Assembly: GCF_030063355.1 (NCBI RefSeq) | Contig: NZ_JASISZ010000011.1 | Span: 1 to 64,000 of the forward strand | Length of the DNA: 64,000 nucleotides | Source: Streptomyces sp. PH10-H1 | Lineage (GTDB): Bacteria; Actinomycetota; Actinomycetes; Streptomycetales; Streptomycetaceae | Direction of reading: 5' to 3' | Made by a program: the position numbers and the translations under genes | Part shown: positions 16,993 through 25,447 of the stretch, in pieces | How the letters are laid out: every line of letters starts with the position of its first letter | How positions within the stretch are numbered: the first letter of the stretch is position 1 | The notes under the pieces: generated by a model | What the model saw: only the letters and a program-made list of their open reading frames with translations | What the model was told of the DNA's origin: nothing | Database searches by the model: none

Positions 16993-17216
16993 AGTCCCGC
17001 CGCCAGCGCGTGGATCTCGGCGAGGCTGCCCGCAGTGACGACCTCGGCGACCGGCAGCGGCCGCCCGGCCTCCTCCTCCAGTACCGCGACGAGCCGGAAC
17101 AGCAGCAGCGAGTCCCAGCCCGGCAGCGCGTCCAGCGGCGCCCGGGCGTCCTCCGGCCGCAGGAACAGGCCCAGTTCCCGGTTGAGCAGGGTGATCATGT
17201 CCTCGACGCCTGTCAC
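16989..17216 (-). CDS. Acyl carrier protein, glyceryl carrier (75 aa)
   Basis: Single carrier protein. The phosphopantetheine site is in LPGWDSLLLFRLVAVLEEE (Ser ~36), and the helical pattern and length are normal. In tetronate gene sets the FkbH-like enzyme places a glyceryl group on a dedicated small ACP encoded beside it, and this gene directly follows FkbH in the same operon, 63 bases downstream. The GTG start at 17216 is preceded by AGGAGGAG, one of the strongest ribosome sites in the operon. The other free ACP (23205-23609) is more likely to carry the fatty chain. Confidence 0.88.
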   Translation of the reverse strand: MTGVEDMITLLNRELGLFLRPEDARAPLDALPGWDSLLLFRLVAVLEEEAGRPLPVAEVVTAGSLAEIHALAAGL

Positions 17217-17279
17217 TGTGCCTCCTCCTTCATGTCCGGTCCTTCATGTCCGAATGTGCGTGGCCGTCCCTGCCGTCCG

Positions 17280-19190
17280 TCACCATGCGCCTTCCCGTTC
17301 CAGCCGGATGTGACCCGGTGGCCCGTGCCGCGCCGGGGCACGGCACAGCAACACGTCAACGCTGCCGCTGCCGCTGTCGCCGTCCGCCGGGCCGCCGCGC
17401 GGTACGAAGCCGTGACGCAGATACAGCTCGCGCACCGCGGAGTTGGAGCGGGTCGGGCGCCAGCGGGCCCGTACCTCGCCGGCTCCGGCGCGGTACGCCG
17501 CGTCGACGAAATCGGTCAGGCAGGCGTCCTCGACCTCACGGCCCAGGACGCGGCAGCTGAGGACGAGGTTGTCGAGCGTCCAGGTGTCGGGACCGGTGCT
17601 GACGAAGAGGACTCCGGCCAGTCCCTCGTCGCCGAAGCGGTCGGCGGCCCTGATCGCCAGGACGCGCCCGGAGGCGGCGCGTTCGCGTACCTCGGCCGTC
17701 GTCCAGCGGCCGCCGGTGGCGTTGAGCCGGTTGGTGCGCAATGTCAGCTGCGCGATCCTCGGCAGCTCCTGGGCGGTGGCGGGCGACAGCCGCACCACGA
17801 CCTCCAGGGAGTGCAGATAGGCGCGGTGGTCCAGCAGCCGCTCGCGCAGCTCGGTGCGCTCCTGGCGGCCCCGGTAGCGGGCGGGACGCTCGCGGTCGTC
17901 CTCGGTCAGCTGCAGGGTGTCGAACCAGCCGTCGGCCAGCAGCCGGTCCACGTGCAGAGCGGGCTCAGCGTCGAAGGGCAGCACCGCCGTGCCGGGCAGC
18001 GCGGCGGTGACCAGGGCGCGTTCCGCCGGGCTGTCGTCGGCGAAGACCAGGGCGGCGGAGCCCAGGCCGAGACCGTCGGCGATCTGCGCCAGGCTCTCGT
18101 GCTTGGGGCCCCAGCCCGCCCGGATCGCGGCGAAGTCCGCCTCGCGCAGCAGCATCCCGGGGTGCTCGCGCAGCACGGTACGGACCGGCTGCTCATCGTT
18201 CTTGCTGCTCACCGCGAGCAGCACGCCCTGATCGGACAACTGCTTGACGGCGCCCTGCAGTTCACCGAAGGCCCGGCCGCGCAGATCCTGGGCGCCACCG
18301 GTCGAACCGCCGACCCGTACGCCGTCCCCCTCGTCCAGCACGCCGTCCCACAGCGTCCCGTCGAGGTCCAGGACCAGGCATTTCTTCGTGTCACCGCGCA
18401 GCGTGCGCGCCAGGTGGGCGACCTCGCGGGCGTAGCCGGCCAGCAGCCCCGCGCCGTACGGGGCGCTGGTGTACAGGCTCAGCCGGGGGTCGTCGGCGCG
18501 GGCGCCGGAGGCCGCCACCGGGTCGAGGTCGAGGACGGCCACGCCGTCGCCGGGCCGCGACAGCCGCAGCAGTCCGGCGTTGAACTCCCGCCAGGCGGCG
18601 CCGAAGGCGGCCCGCGAGGCGAGGTCGACGAGCTGGTGGGAGAAGCGGCGCAGCAGGGGCACCGTGTTGAGGACCAGGGTGCCGGGCCCCTGCCCGGAGT
18701 AGCCCGCGGTGAGGCCGGTGAGCAGCTCCAGCCGTTCTGACAGGGCGTGTTCGGCGTCGGCCAGCCGCCAGGGCGCGGGCAGGCCCTCCAGGACGGTGAA
18801 GGGGTCGAGCAGGCACAGCGCGAGGTCGGGGCGGTGCGCGCGCAGCGGTGCCGCGGGGTCGGCGAGTTCGCTGATCCAGCCGTTGAACTCGCCGAGTTCC
18901 GCGTGCAGCAGCAGTCCGTGGCGGGCGAGTTCGGCGGCCAGCGGGGCGACGACGGGGCCGGTGACGGCGCGTCCCGCGGAGATCGTCACCCGCACCACGG
19001 GGGTGCCGGGGTGGTGCTCCAGCACCTCGCCGGGGTCGAGCCGGGACAGCAGCGCGCCGGCGGCGGCCAGCCCGGCGCCGTCCATCGGGGCCAGCAGACC
19101 GCGTACCGCCGGGTAGGCGGCGGCGAGGGTGCCGTCGGTGTGCAGCTGGCGCAGCCGGCGCAGGTGCGCGTCCTGTTCGCGGTCTCTCAT
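17280..19190 (-). CDS. FkbH-like glyceryl-ACP synthase (636 aa)
   Basis: HAD-superfamily enzyme that takes 1,3-bisphosphoglycerate, removes phosphate and transfers the glyceryl group to an ACP. The N-terminal ~250 residues are the FkbH-specific region. The HAD motif DLDGTLWDG is at ~275-283, followed by AVSSKND and LVFADDSPAER, and a GNAT-like C-terminal region is at ~480-636 (LVLSCRVLGREVED). The ATG at 19190 overlaps the stop of the KASIII-like gene (ATGA). Full family length. Beside a KASIII-like gene and with no methoxymalonate genes (FkbG/I/K types) nearby, it points to tetronate rather than methoxymalonyl-ACP formation. Confidence 0.9.
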   Translation of the reverse strand: MRDREQDAHLRRLRQLHTDGTLAAAYPAVRGLLAPMDGAGLAAAGALLSRLDPGEVLEHHPGTPVVRVTISAGRAVTGPVVAPLAAELARHGLLLHAELGEFNGWISELADPAAPLRAHRPDLALCLLDPFTVLEGLPAPWRLADAEHALSERLELLTGLTAGYSGQGPGTLVLNTVPLLRRFSHQLVDLASRAAFGAAWREFNAGLLRLSRPGDGVAVLDLDPVAASGARADDPRLSLYTSAPYGAGLLAGYAREVAHLARTLRGDTKKCLVLDLDGTLWDGVLDEGDGVRVGGSTGGAQDLRGRAFGELQGAVKQLSDQGVLLAVSSKNDEQPVRTVLREHPGMLLREADFAAIRAGWGPKHESLAQIADGLGLGSAALVFADDSPAERALVTAALPGTAVLPFDAEPALHVDRLLADGWFDTLQLTEDDRERPARYRGRQERTELRERLLDHRAYLHSLEVVVRLSPATAQELPRIAQLTLRTNRLNATGGRWTTAEVRERAASGRVLAIRAADRFGDEGLAGVLFVSTGPDTWTLDNLVLSCRVLGREVEDACLTDFVDAAYRAGAGEVRARWRPTRSNSAVRELYLRHGFVPRGGPADGDSGSGSVDVLLCRAPARHGPPGHIRLEREGAW

Positions 19191-20272
19191 GAGGCCTCCA
19201 GGGCGAAGCCGGCCGAGATCCAGCGGCTGGACTCGACACAGGCGCACAGCGCCCGCGCCCCGGGGGTCAGCAGCGGCAGCAACTGTTCCAACTGGCTCAG
19301 GACCAGGGCGTTCCCGGTGTTGCCGGTGTCGGCGACGCAGGAGATCTCGACGGCTTTCTCCACCCCGAGGCCGGAGCGCAGTGCGGCGGTGATCCGCCGG
19401 GTCATCAGGCCGCCGAGCTGTGGTGGCAGCAGATAGCCGAGGTCCTGCGGGGACCAGCCGAGTGCGTCCAGCAGCTCGGCACAGACCTGCTGGGCGAGTT
19501 CGGGGACCAGGCATTCGACGGCCTTGTAGTCCTCGGAGACCGGCGGCAGCGCGCTGTCGCGGTCGGCGGCCCCGTACCACTCGACGTGCTGGCCCGGCGG
19601 CTGCCCCGGCAGGGCGAGCCGGTGGCCGAGCCCGAGGAAGGCGGCGCTGCCGGGGGCCGGTGCGGCGCTCACCACGGCGGCGCCCGCGCCGTCACCGAAG
19701 ATCACGTAGTTGACGAGCTGGGCGGGCGGCATCCGGCGGAAGTCCTGCTGCAGGTCCAGGTGTTTGGCGCAGACGTCGCCGCCCAGCACCAGCCCGTACG
19801 GCCCCGGCCCCTTTCCCTCTCCCGATTCCCTTCCCGGCCGCGCGGGTTCGCGGGCGAGCAGGGCCTCGGCGAGCGTGAACGCCTGAACGGCGCCGGAGCA
19901 GCCCGACTGCAGCTGGTAGACCGGGATGCCCACGCCGCCCAGCCGGTCCGCGACCACGGCGGCCGTGGTGGGCATCAGGGCGTCCGGGGTCGCGGTGGCC
20001 AGCACCACGAAGGCGAGATCCCGCACGGTGAGTCCGGCCCGCTCCAGGCACCGGACGGCGGCCTGCTCGCACAGGTCGGCCAGCAGGCAGCCGACGCCGC
20101 CGCCGAGGTCCACGGCGAAGTGCCGGGTGCGGGTGCCGATGAACATCTCCACCCACTCGGCGGACAGCCCGAGCCGCCCGGCCAGCACCTCGTTGCCGAT
20201 CGCCGGGCCGGGCAGCGCGGTGGCCGCCGCGAGCAGGTGCATGCCGGGCCCGGACGGCAGGCGCCCGGTCAT
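19187..20272 (-). CDS. KASIII-like tetronate-forming ketosynthase (361 aa)
   Basis: FabH-fold enzyme expected to join glyceryl-ACP to the beta-ketoacyl chain and close the tetronate ring. The nucleophile is Cys in QLQSGCSGAVQAF. The Asn-loop is present as DTGNTGNALV, but the FabH PHQAN segment reads PPQLGG, so the His is replaced by Pro. That His normally supports decarboxylation, which this reaction does not need. A ~15-residue Gly/Glu/Lys-rich insert (RPGRESGEGKGPGP) follows the active site. The ATG at 20272 overlaps the PKS stop by one base. It matches the first gene of the agg/aby-type tetronate cassettes. Confidence 0.85.
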   Translation of the reverse strand: MTGRLPSGPGMHLLAAATALPGPAIGNEVLAGRLGLSAEWVEMFIGTRTRHFAVDLGGGVGCLLADLCEQAAVRCLERAGLTVRDLAFVVLATATPDALMPTTAAVVADRLGGVGIPVYQLQSGCSGAVQAFTLAEALLAREPARPGRESGEGKGPGPYGLVLGGDVCAKHLDLQQDFRRMPPAQLVNYVIFGDGAGAAVVSAAPAPGSAAFLGLGHRLALPGQPPGQHVEWYGAADRDSALPPVSEDYKAVECLVPELAQQVCAELLDALGWSPQDLGYLLPPQLGGLMTRRITAALRSGLGVEKAVEISCVADTGNTGNALVLSQLEQLLPLLTPGARALCACVESSRWISAGFALEAS

Positions 20273-23208
20273 CAGGCGGGGACCCGGGCGAGCTGCTCGC
20301 GCAGATAGCCGGTGAGGGTCGCCAGCGACACCAGGCTCGACATCATCTCCGGGATCGACAGCTCGCCCAGGGCCGGTACCGCCTCTTCGAGCCGGTACTT
20401 GAGCTCCATGAACATCACCGAGTCGAATCCCAGATCGTCGTAGAAGCGGTCGTCGTCGCGCAGCGCGCCCTCGTCGGCGCCGATGATCCCGGCGATCGTC
20501 TCGCGCACCGCCTCGGCCAGCCCGCCGCCGTCCCGCTCGGGCGGCCGCGGGCCGGAGCCGGCGCGCACCAACGACAGCACCGGGCTCCCCGGCTCCCCGG
20601 CGGGTGCCGCCGGCGGCCTGGGGGGCTCGTGCCAGAACCGGGCCGTGGTGTCGAAGCTCTGCGGCGCCAGCCGGGCGTAGCGCTGGTCCTCGGGGCGGTA
20701 GAGCCGTGCCCAGTCGATGTCGACCCCGGCCGTGTAGAGCGCGGCCGCCGCCTCGACGGCGGTCAGCGCGCCGCTGTGGGCGTCGCGGACCACCGAGATG
20801 CCGGGCAGGCCACTGCCGCCGGGCAGCCGCCGGGCGAGCGGCAGCAGCACGGGCTTGGGGCCGAGTTCGACGAGGTGGGTGACGCCGGAGCCGAGCAGCG
20901 CGGCCGCGGCATCGGCGAACCGTACGGTCCCGGTGATGTGCTCGCACCAGTAGTCGGCGTCCAGCGGCCGTCCGGCGAGCAGACCGCCGCGGACGGTCGA
21001 GAAGAACGGCAGACGCGGCTCCCCTGCGGTAATCCGGTCCGCCGTCGCGCGGAAGCCGGGCACCACCGGGTCCATCAGCACGGAGTGGAAGGCGTGCGAG
21101 ACCTTGAGCGGGGTGCAGCCGACGCCGCGGGCGGCGAGCTGCTCGCGGATCCGGGCGAGCGCCTCCAGATCACCGGAGAGGACCGACGCGGCGGCGCCGT
21201 TGGCCGCGCCGAGACCCACCAGCGTTTCGCCCGCCAGGACTTCGCGCAGATCGTCGGGATGGGCCCGCACCGCGAGCATGCCGCCGCCCTCCGGCAGCGC
21301 CTCCATGGAGGTCCCGCGGACCGCGACGAGGGCCGCGGCGTCCTCCAGACCGAGCGCGCCGGCGGTGACGGCGGCCGCGAACTCGCCGATGCTGTGGCCG
21401 AGTACGGCGCCGGGCCGCACTCCCAGCTCCTCCAGATAGCCGGCCAGCGCGTACTGCACGGCGAAGACGGCGGGCTGGGTCCAGCCGGTACGGTGCACCC
21501 GTTCGTCGCGGCTGAGCAGCAGTTCGGTGACGGAGCCGCCGAGATGCGGTTCCAGGGCGCGGGAGGCGTCGTCGAGGTGGCGCCGGTAGAGCGGCGACTC
21601 GCGGTACAGCCGGGTGGTCATCCCCGGGTACTGGGCGCCCTGCCCGGTAAACAGGAACGCCACCACGGGGGGTTCCGGCGGTTCCGCCACGCCTTCGCCC
21701 GCCTCGGCGGCGGCGTCCAGGGCGGCGGCGAGCCCGGCGGTGTCCTCGGCGGGGATCGCGATCCGGTACGCCATGCCGGTACGGGTCAGGTTGCTGGTCC
21801 AGCACAGCGGGGTGACCGGCTCCTGGGTGCGGGCGGCGAGCGATCCGGCCTGCACCGCGAGGTTGCGGCGCAGCGCCTCGGCCGTGGGCGCGGTGAGCGT
21901 GAACACTCCAGGAGCCTCGCCGTACTCGCCCTGCGGGGCGGGGGCGGGCGGCCGGGGGGCGGTGGCCAGGACGACATGGGCGTTGCTGCCGCCCATGCCG
22001 AAGCTGGAGACGGCGGCGAGCATCTCGCCGTCGGGCAGTGGCAGGGGGTCGGTCAGCAGCCGCAGGCCGTGCGCCGACAGTTCGAGTCCCGGGTGCTCGC
22101 CGCCCGCGGTCCTGACCGGCGGGACCAGCCGGTGTTCCAGGGCCAGTACGGCCTTGATCAGGCCGGCGATGCCGGCCGCGCCCTCGGCGTGGCCGATGTT
22201 CCCCTTCACCGAGCTGATCGCGCACGGCTCCGGCCGCAGTCCGCCGTACACATCCCCCAGCGCGCGGGCCTCGATGAGGTCGCCGACCGGGGTGCCGGTG
22301 CCGTGCGCCTCGACCCAGCCGATCCGCTGCGGATCGACACCGGCCCGGCGGCAGGCGGCCTGGATGACCTCGCGCTGGGCGCGCCGGGACGGGGCCATGA
22401 TGCCGTTGCTGCGGCCGTCCTGGTTGACGGCGCTGCCGAGCAGCAACGCCCGCACCGGACGGCCCGCCGCGCGGGCGCCGTCCAGGCGCTGCAGCACGAC
22501 GGCGCCGACCCCTTCGGCCCGGCCGATCCCGTCCGCCTGCGCCCCGAAGGGCTTGCAGCGGCCGTCCGGGGCGGCCAGTCCCGACTGCCCGTAGATCTCG
22601 TCCAGGACGTCGGACATCACGAGGTTGACCCCGCAGGCCAGCGCGATGTCGCATTCGCCGGACAGCAGGGCGCCCGCCGCGAGGTGCACGGCGATCAGCG
22701 CGGAGGAGCAGGCGGAGTCGACGGTGAGGCTGGGGCCGCGCAGGTCCAACTGGTACGAGAGCCGGTTGGCGAGGATCGCCCGGCCGGCACCGGTGCCGGT
22801 GCGCGGGGTGATCGCCGCGTCGTCGGCCAGCCGCAGCCGTGACCAGTCGTCGGCCATGGCGCCCACGTAGATCCCGGTGCCGCTGCCGGCCAGGTCCCTG
22901 GGGTTGATGCCGGAGTCCTCCAGGGCGCGCCAGGCGGTCTGCAGCAGCAACCGCTGCTGCGGGTCCATGGCGGCGGCCTCGGCGCGGCCGATACCGAAGA
23001 ACGCGTGGTCGAACGCGTCGGCGTCGTCGATGAATCCGCCGTCGGGGCGGGCCGCCGGCCCGCTCGCCCGCCGGGTGTCCCCGACCCGGCGGGAGGCGGG
23101 CCGGGGTCCGACCCCGTCCGCGCCGGCGGCGAGCAGGTCCCAGTACGCCCCCGGGTCGGGGGCTCCGGGGAAGCGGCAGTCCAGGCCGAGGACGGCGATG
23201 GGGTTCAC
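20272..23208 (-). CDS. Type I polyketide synthase, single KS-AT-ACP module (978 aa)
   Basis: One non-reducing extension module. KS: VDSACSSALIAVHLA (active Cys), EAHGTGTPVGD and KGNIGHAEGAAG. AT (~500-800): GHSIGEFAAA nucleophile and the HAFH motif typical of malonyl-CoA choice. ACP (~895-970): DLGFDSVMFMEL. There is no KR, DH, ER, loading domain or TE, so it should extend a chain by two carbons and leave a beta-keto thioester, which is what 3-acyl tetronate formation requires. The start is GTG 23208, overlapped by the upstream ACP stop (GTGA). A starter chain must come from elsewhere; the acyl-AMP ligase and free ACP are the obvious source. Confidence 0.93.
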   Translation of the reverse strand: MNPIAVLGLDCRFPGAPDPGAYWDLLAAGADGVGPRPASRRVGDTRRASGPAARPDGGFIDDADAFDHAFFGIGRAEAAAMDPQQRLLLQTAWRALEDSGINPRDLAGSGTGIYVGAMADDWSRLRLADDAAITPRTGTGAGRAILANRLSYQLDLRGPSLTVDSACSSALIAVHLAAGALLSGECDIALACGVNLVMSDVLDEIYGQSGLAAPDGRCKPFGAQADGIGRAEGVGAVVLQRLDGARAAGRPVRALLLGSAVNQDGRSNGIMAPSRRAQREVIQAACRRAGVDPQRIGWVEAHGTGTPVGDLIEARALGDVYGGLRPEPCAISSVKGNIGHAEGAAGIAGLIKAVLALEHRLVPPVRTAGGEHPGLELSAHGLRLLTDPLPLPDGEMLAAVSSFGMGGSNAHVVLATAPRPPAPAPQGEYGEAPGVFTLTAPTAEALRRNLAVQAGSLAARTQEPVTPLCWTSNLTRTGMAYRIAIPAEDTAGLAAALDAAAEAGEGVAEPPEPPVVAFLFTGQGAQYPGMTTRLYRESPLYRRHLDDASRALEPHLGGSVTELLLSRDERVHRTGWTQPAVFAVQYALAGYLEELGVRPGAVLGHSIGEFAAAVTAGALGLEDAAALVAVRGTSMEALPEGGGMLAVRAHPDDLREVLAGETLVGLGAANGAAASVLSGDLEALARIREQLAARGVGCTPLKVSHAFHSVLMDPVVPGFRATADRITAGEPRLPFFSTVRGGLLAGRPLDADYWCEHITGTVRFADAAAALLGSGVTHLVELGPKPVLLPLARRLPGGSGLPGISVVRDAHSGALTAVEAAAALYTAGVDIDWARLYRPEDQRYARLAPQSFDTTARFWHEPPRPPAAPAGEPGSPVLSLVRAGSGPRPPERDGGGLAEAVRETIAGIIGADEGALRDDDRFYDDLGFDSVMFMELKYRLEEAVPALGELSIPEMMSSLVSLATLTGYLREQLARVPA

Positions 23209-23609
23209 CGCGGTCCACCTCCCGGTGCCGTCCGCGTCCAGCCCGCCGTCCCGGGGTTGTCGCGGGGGTCGCTCGGGTCGCCGCCCGCCGGGTCACCGCG
23301 CGCGGGGCCGCCGTACGGCGCGTCCTGCGCCAGCGGTCCGGTGACACTGCGGGCGGACTCGGAGGCCAGATAGCGGGCGAGCGACTGGACCGTGGGGTGG
23401 TCCCAGGCCACCGTCGGCTCCAGATAGAGCCCGAACGCGTCCTCGATGTCGCCGAAGATGCTGAGCGCGGCGACCGAGTCGATGCCGTACTCGGCGAAGG
23501 GCACGCTGATGTCGATGTCCGCCGGGGGGCGGCGCAGATACTGGCCGAGCTTCTCCAGGAGCCATCCGCGAAACTCCCGCTCCTGGACGGCGCTGCCGGG
23601 AACCACCAT
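23205..23609 (-). CDS. Acyl carrier protein with long C-terminal tail (134 aa)
   Basis: Carrier protein in residues ~15-90, with the phosphopantetheine Ser in FAEYGIDSVAALSIFGDIED. It is followed by a ~40-residue Gly/Pro/Asp-rich tail that looks unstructured. The ATG at 23609 follows GAGGAG. It lies directly before the PKS and after two acyl-CoA-dehydrogenase-like genes, so it probably holds the fatty chain from the acyl-AMP ligase while the dehydrogenases act, then hands it to the KS. That order is inference. The last bases overlap the PKS GTG. Confidence 0.87.
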   Translation of the reverse strand: MVVPGSAVQEREFRGWLLEKLGQYLRRPPADIDISVPFAEYGIDSVAALSIFGDIEDAFGLYLEPTVAWDHPTVQSLARYLASESARSVTGPLAQDAPYGGPARGDPAGGDPSDPRDNPGTAGWTRTAPGGGPR

Positions 23610-23638
23610 GTCCGACTCCTCGTATGTCTCGGTGCCGC

Positions 23639-25447
23639 TCAACCGGCCAGCGGACTGTCGTAGAGGTCGTAGCTGCGTTCGCCGTGGTACCGGTCGAGGA
23701 CCTCCCCGAGCAGCCAGTCCACCTCGTCCCTGGTTCGTTCCGGCACGGGCAGCCCCAGCCGCCGGGCGATCCGGGCGAGCGCCGCCGTCGGCCAGGCCGG
23801 GTCGGCCAGGAACGGCGAGCCGCCGCCCAGCTGTTCGCGCCATACGTTCAGGCAGGCGGAGCCGGCGAGCACCAGGGCGTACCGGTCGGCGAGCGCGTAC
23901 GCGTGCGGGCTGGCCAGTACGGTGCGGTCCTCGGGCGGCATCTCCGTGCACTCGCCCTGCAGTTCGCGCAGTTCCTCGACGAGGGAGCGGACGAGCTGGG
24001 CCAGGGCGGCCGCGTCCGCTCCCCCGCTGCCGGTGGCCGTCAGCCATTCGTACCCGGACACCAAGGAGGCGGCGAGCGCGTCGCCGTCCGCCGCCAGCGA
24101 CAGCCGGCTCGTGTCGAGCGGCGGCAGCCCCTCCCAGCTGCGGAACAGCGAGGCCGGAGCCGGTTCGCCCGCGAACCACGACTTGCGTGCCAGCCGGGGC
24201 AGTTGGGGAATGATCGTGGCCTGGCAGGCGGCGGTGCCTGCGTGCCCGAGGCTGGTCATCGGCAGGTCGCGGACATGCTTCTGGAAGATGCCGTACTCGC
24301 CGTTGCGGACGTAGAAGTTGGCGCCCAGCACGATCGACAGGTCGTAGGTGGCCTCCTGCAGGAGCTTGGGCACCAGGTACTTCACCACCGCCGCGTAGAC
24401 GCTGGTCTGGCCGGGCAGCAGGTGGACCGCGCGGGTGGCGGTCAGCGCAAGGGCGTCGCAGATCAGCAGGTCGGTGAAGGCGCCCGCCACGGTGGACCGG
24501 GCGTGCGGGATCTCCAGCACCGAGCGGCCGTACAGCTGCCGGTCGACGGCGAAGGCGACCACGGTGCGCAGCGCCGTGTCGGCGCCCGCCAGCACCATCG
24601 CGGGGATCGCGCTGCGGGTGATCTGGAACGAGCGCAGGGCGATCTCCACCCCTTCGCCGAGGCCGCCGACGAGCGCGTCGCCGGGCAGCGGGCAGTCGCG
24701 GAAGGCGAAGCCGCCGATCTCGCAGCCCTTGACCCCGACCGTGCGGTAGCGGGGCAGTTGCTCGAAGCGGTCGGCGGGCAGCACGCTCTTGTCGACGAGC
24801 AGAACGGAGTGGCTGCGGGCGCCGGCCTCCTGCGCGGTGCGGCTGAACAGGACGAGGGCCTCCGCGCGTCCGGCGTTGTTGATGACCTCCTTGCGGCCGT
24901 CCAGCCGGAAGCCGGCGCCGTCGGGGAGCGCGGTGAACTCGTTGCGGACGAAGTCGTTGCCGTGCGCCAGCTCGTGGTAGGCGATGGCGAGGCGGCCGCC
25001 GCCCATCAGCAGATCGGCGGTCCAGCGGCGCTGCTCCGGCGTCCCCGCCGCCCACACCGCGACCGCGGCGAGGAAGGAGGTCACCCCGTAGCCAAGCGCC
25101 AGCGAGGCGTCCCGGCGGAAGACCGGGCGCAGCACCCGGGCGAGGGTGTCCACCCGGGCGAGCCGCCCGCCGAGCTCCTCGGGCACGAACTCGTGGTTCA
25201 GACCGAAGCCGGTGAGCGCGTCCTCGGCCAAGGGGAGGAGCTCGCTGCGGTCGTCGGCGGCGAGCAGCGCGTCGTGCCCGAAGGGGTTGTCCGGGTCCCG
25301 GGGATCGCCGAGCAGTTGCTCCAGTTCGGCGATCCTGGCCTGGATGGCCACCTCGGCCGGGTCCACCGACCGGAGTCCTGCCTCCTGCGCCGGCGCGGAG
25401 CCCGGATCGAGCCCGGGCTGCGGGCGGGAGCTGTTGTCCTTCAGCAT
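23639..25447 (-). CDS. Acyl-CoA dehydrogenase-like flavoprotein A (602 aa)
   Basis: Member of the acyl-CoA dehydrogenase superfamily, about 200 residues longer than the usual ~390. An alpha-helical N-terminal domain (~35-150) precedes the beta-barrel with RLAIAYHELAHGNDF and GRKEVINNAGRAEALVLF, then the C-terminal helical domain with FAVDRQLYGRSVLEIP (the RxxFG-like FAD segment, here RQLYG) and a long extra helical tail from ~420. It is paralogous to the next gene upstream. With a free ACP in the operon, it may desaturate an ACP-bound chain. The ATG at 25447 overlaps the previous gene by seven bases. Confidence 0.82.
   Translation of the reverse strand: MLKDNSSRPQPGLDPGSAPAQEAGLRSVDPAEVAIQARIAELEQLLGDPRDPDNPFGHDALLAADDRSELLPLAEDALTGFGLNHEFVPEELGGRLARVDTLARVLRPVFRRDASLALGYGVTSFLAAVAVWAAGTPEQRRWTADLLMGGGRLAIAYHELAHGNDFVRNEFTALPDGAGFRLDGRKEVINNAGRAEALVLFSRTAQEAGARSHSVLLVDKSVLPADRFEQLPRYRTVGVKGCEIGGFAFRDCPLPGDALVGGLGEGVEIALRSFQITRSAIPAMVLAGADTALRTVVAFAVDRQLYGRSVLEIPHARSTVAGAFTDLLICDALALTATRAVHLLPGQTSVYAAVVKYLVPKLLQEATYDLSIVLGANFYVRNGEYGIFQKHVRDLPMTSLGHAGTAACQATIIPQLPRLARKSWFAGEPAPASLFRSWEGLPPLDTSRLSLAADGDALAASLVSGYEWLTATGSGGADAAALAQLVRSLVEELRELQGECTEMPPEDRTVLASPHAYALADRYALVLAGSACLNVWREQLGGGSPFLADPAWPTAALARIARRLGLPVPERTRDEVDWLLGEVLDRYHGERSYDLYDSPLAG

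Noticed and set aside
17280..19190. Methoxymalonyl-ACP extender pathway for the FkbH protein
   Set aside because: The companion O-methyltransferase and 3-hydroxyacyl dehydrogenase are missing, the dehydrogenases are of a different long type, and the KASIII-like/E2-like/hydrolase set points to tetronate.
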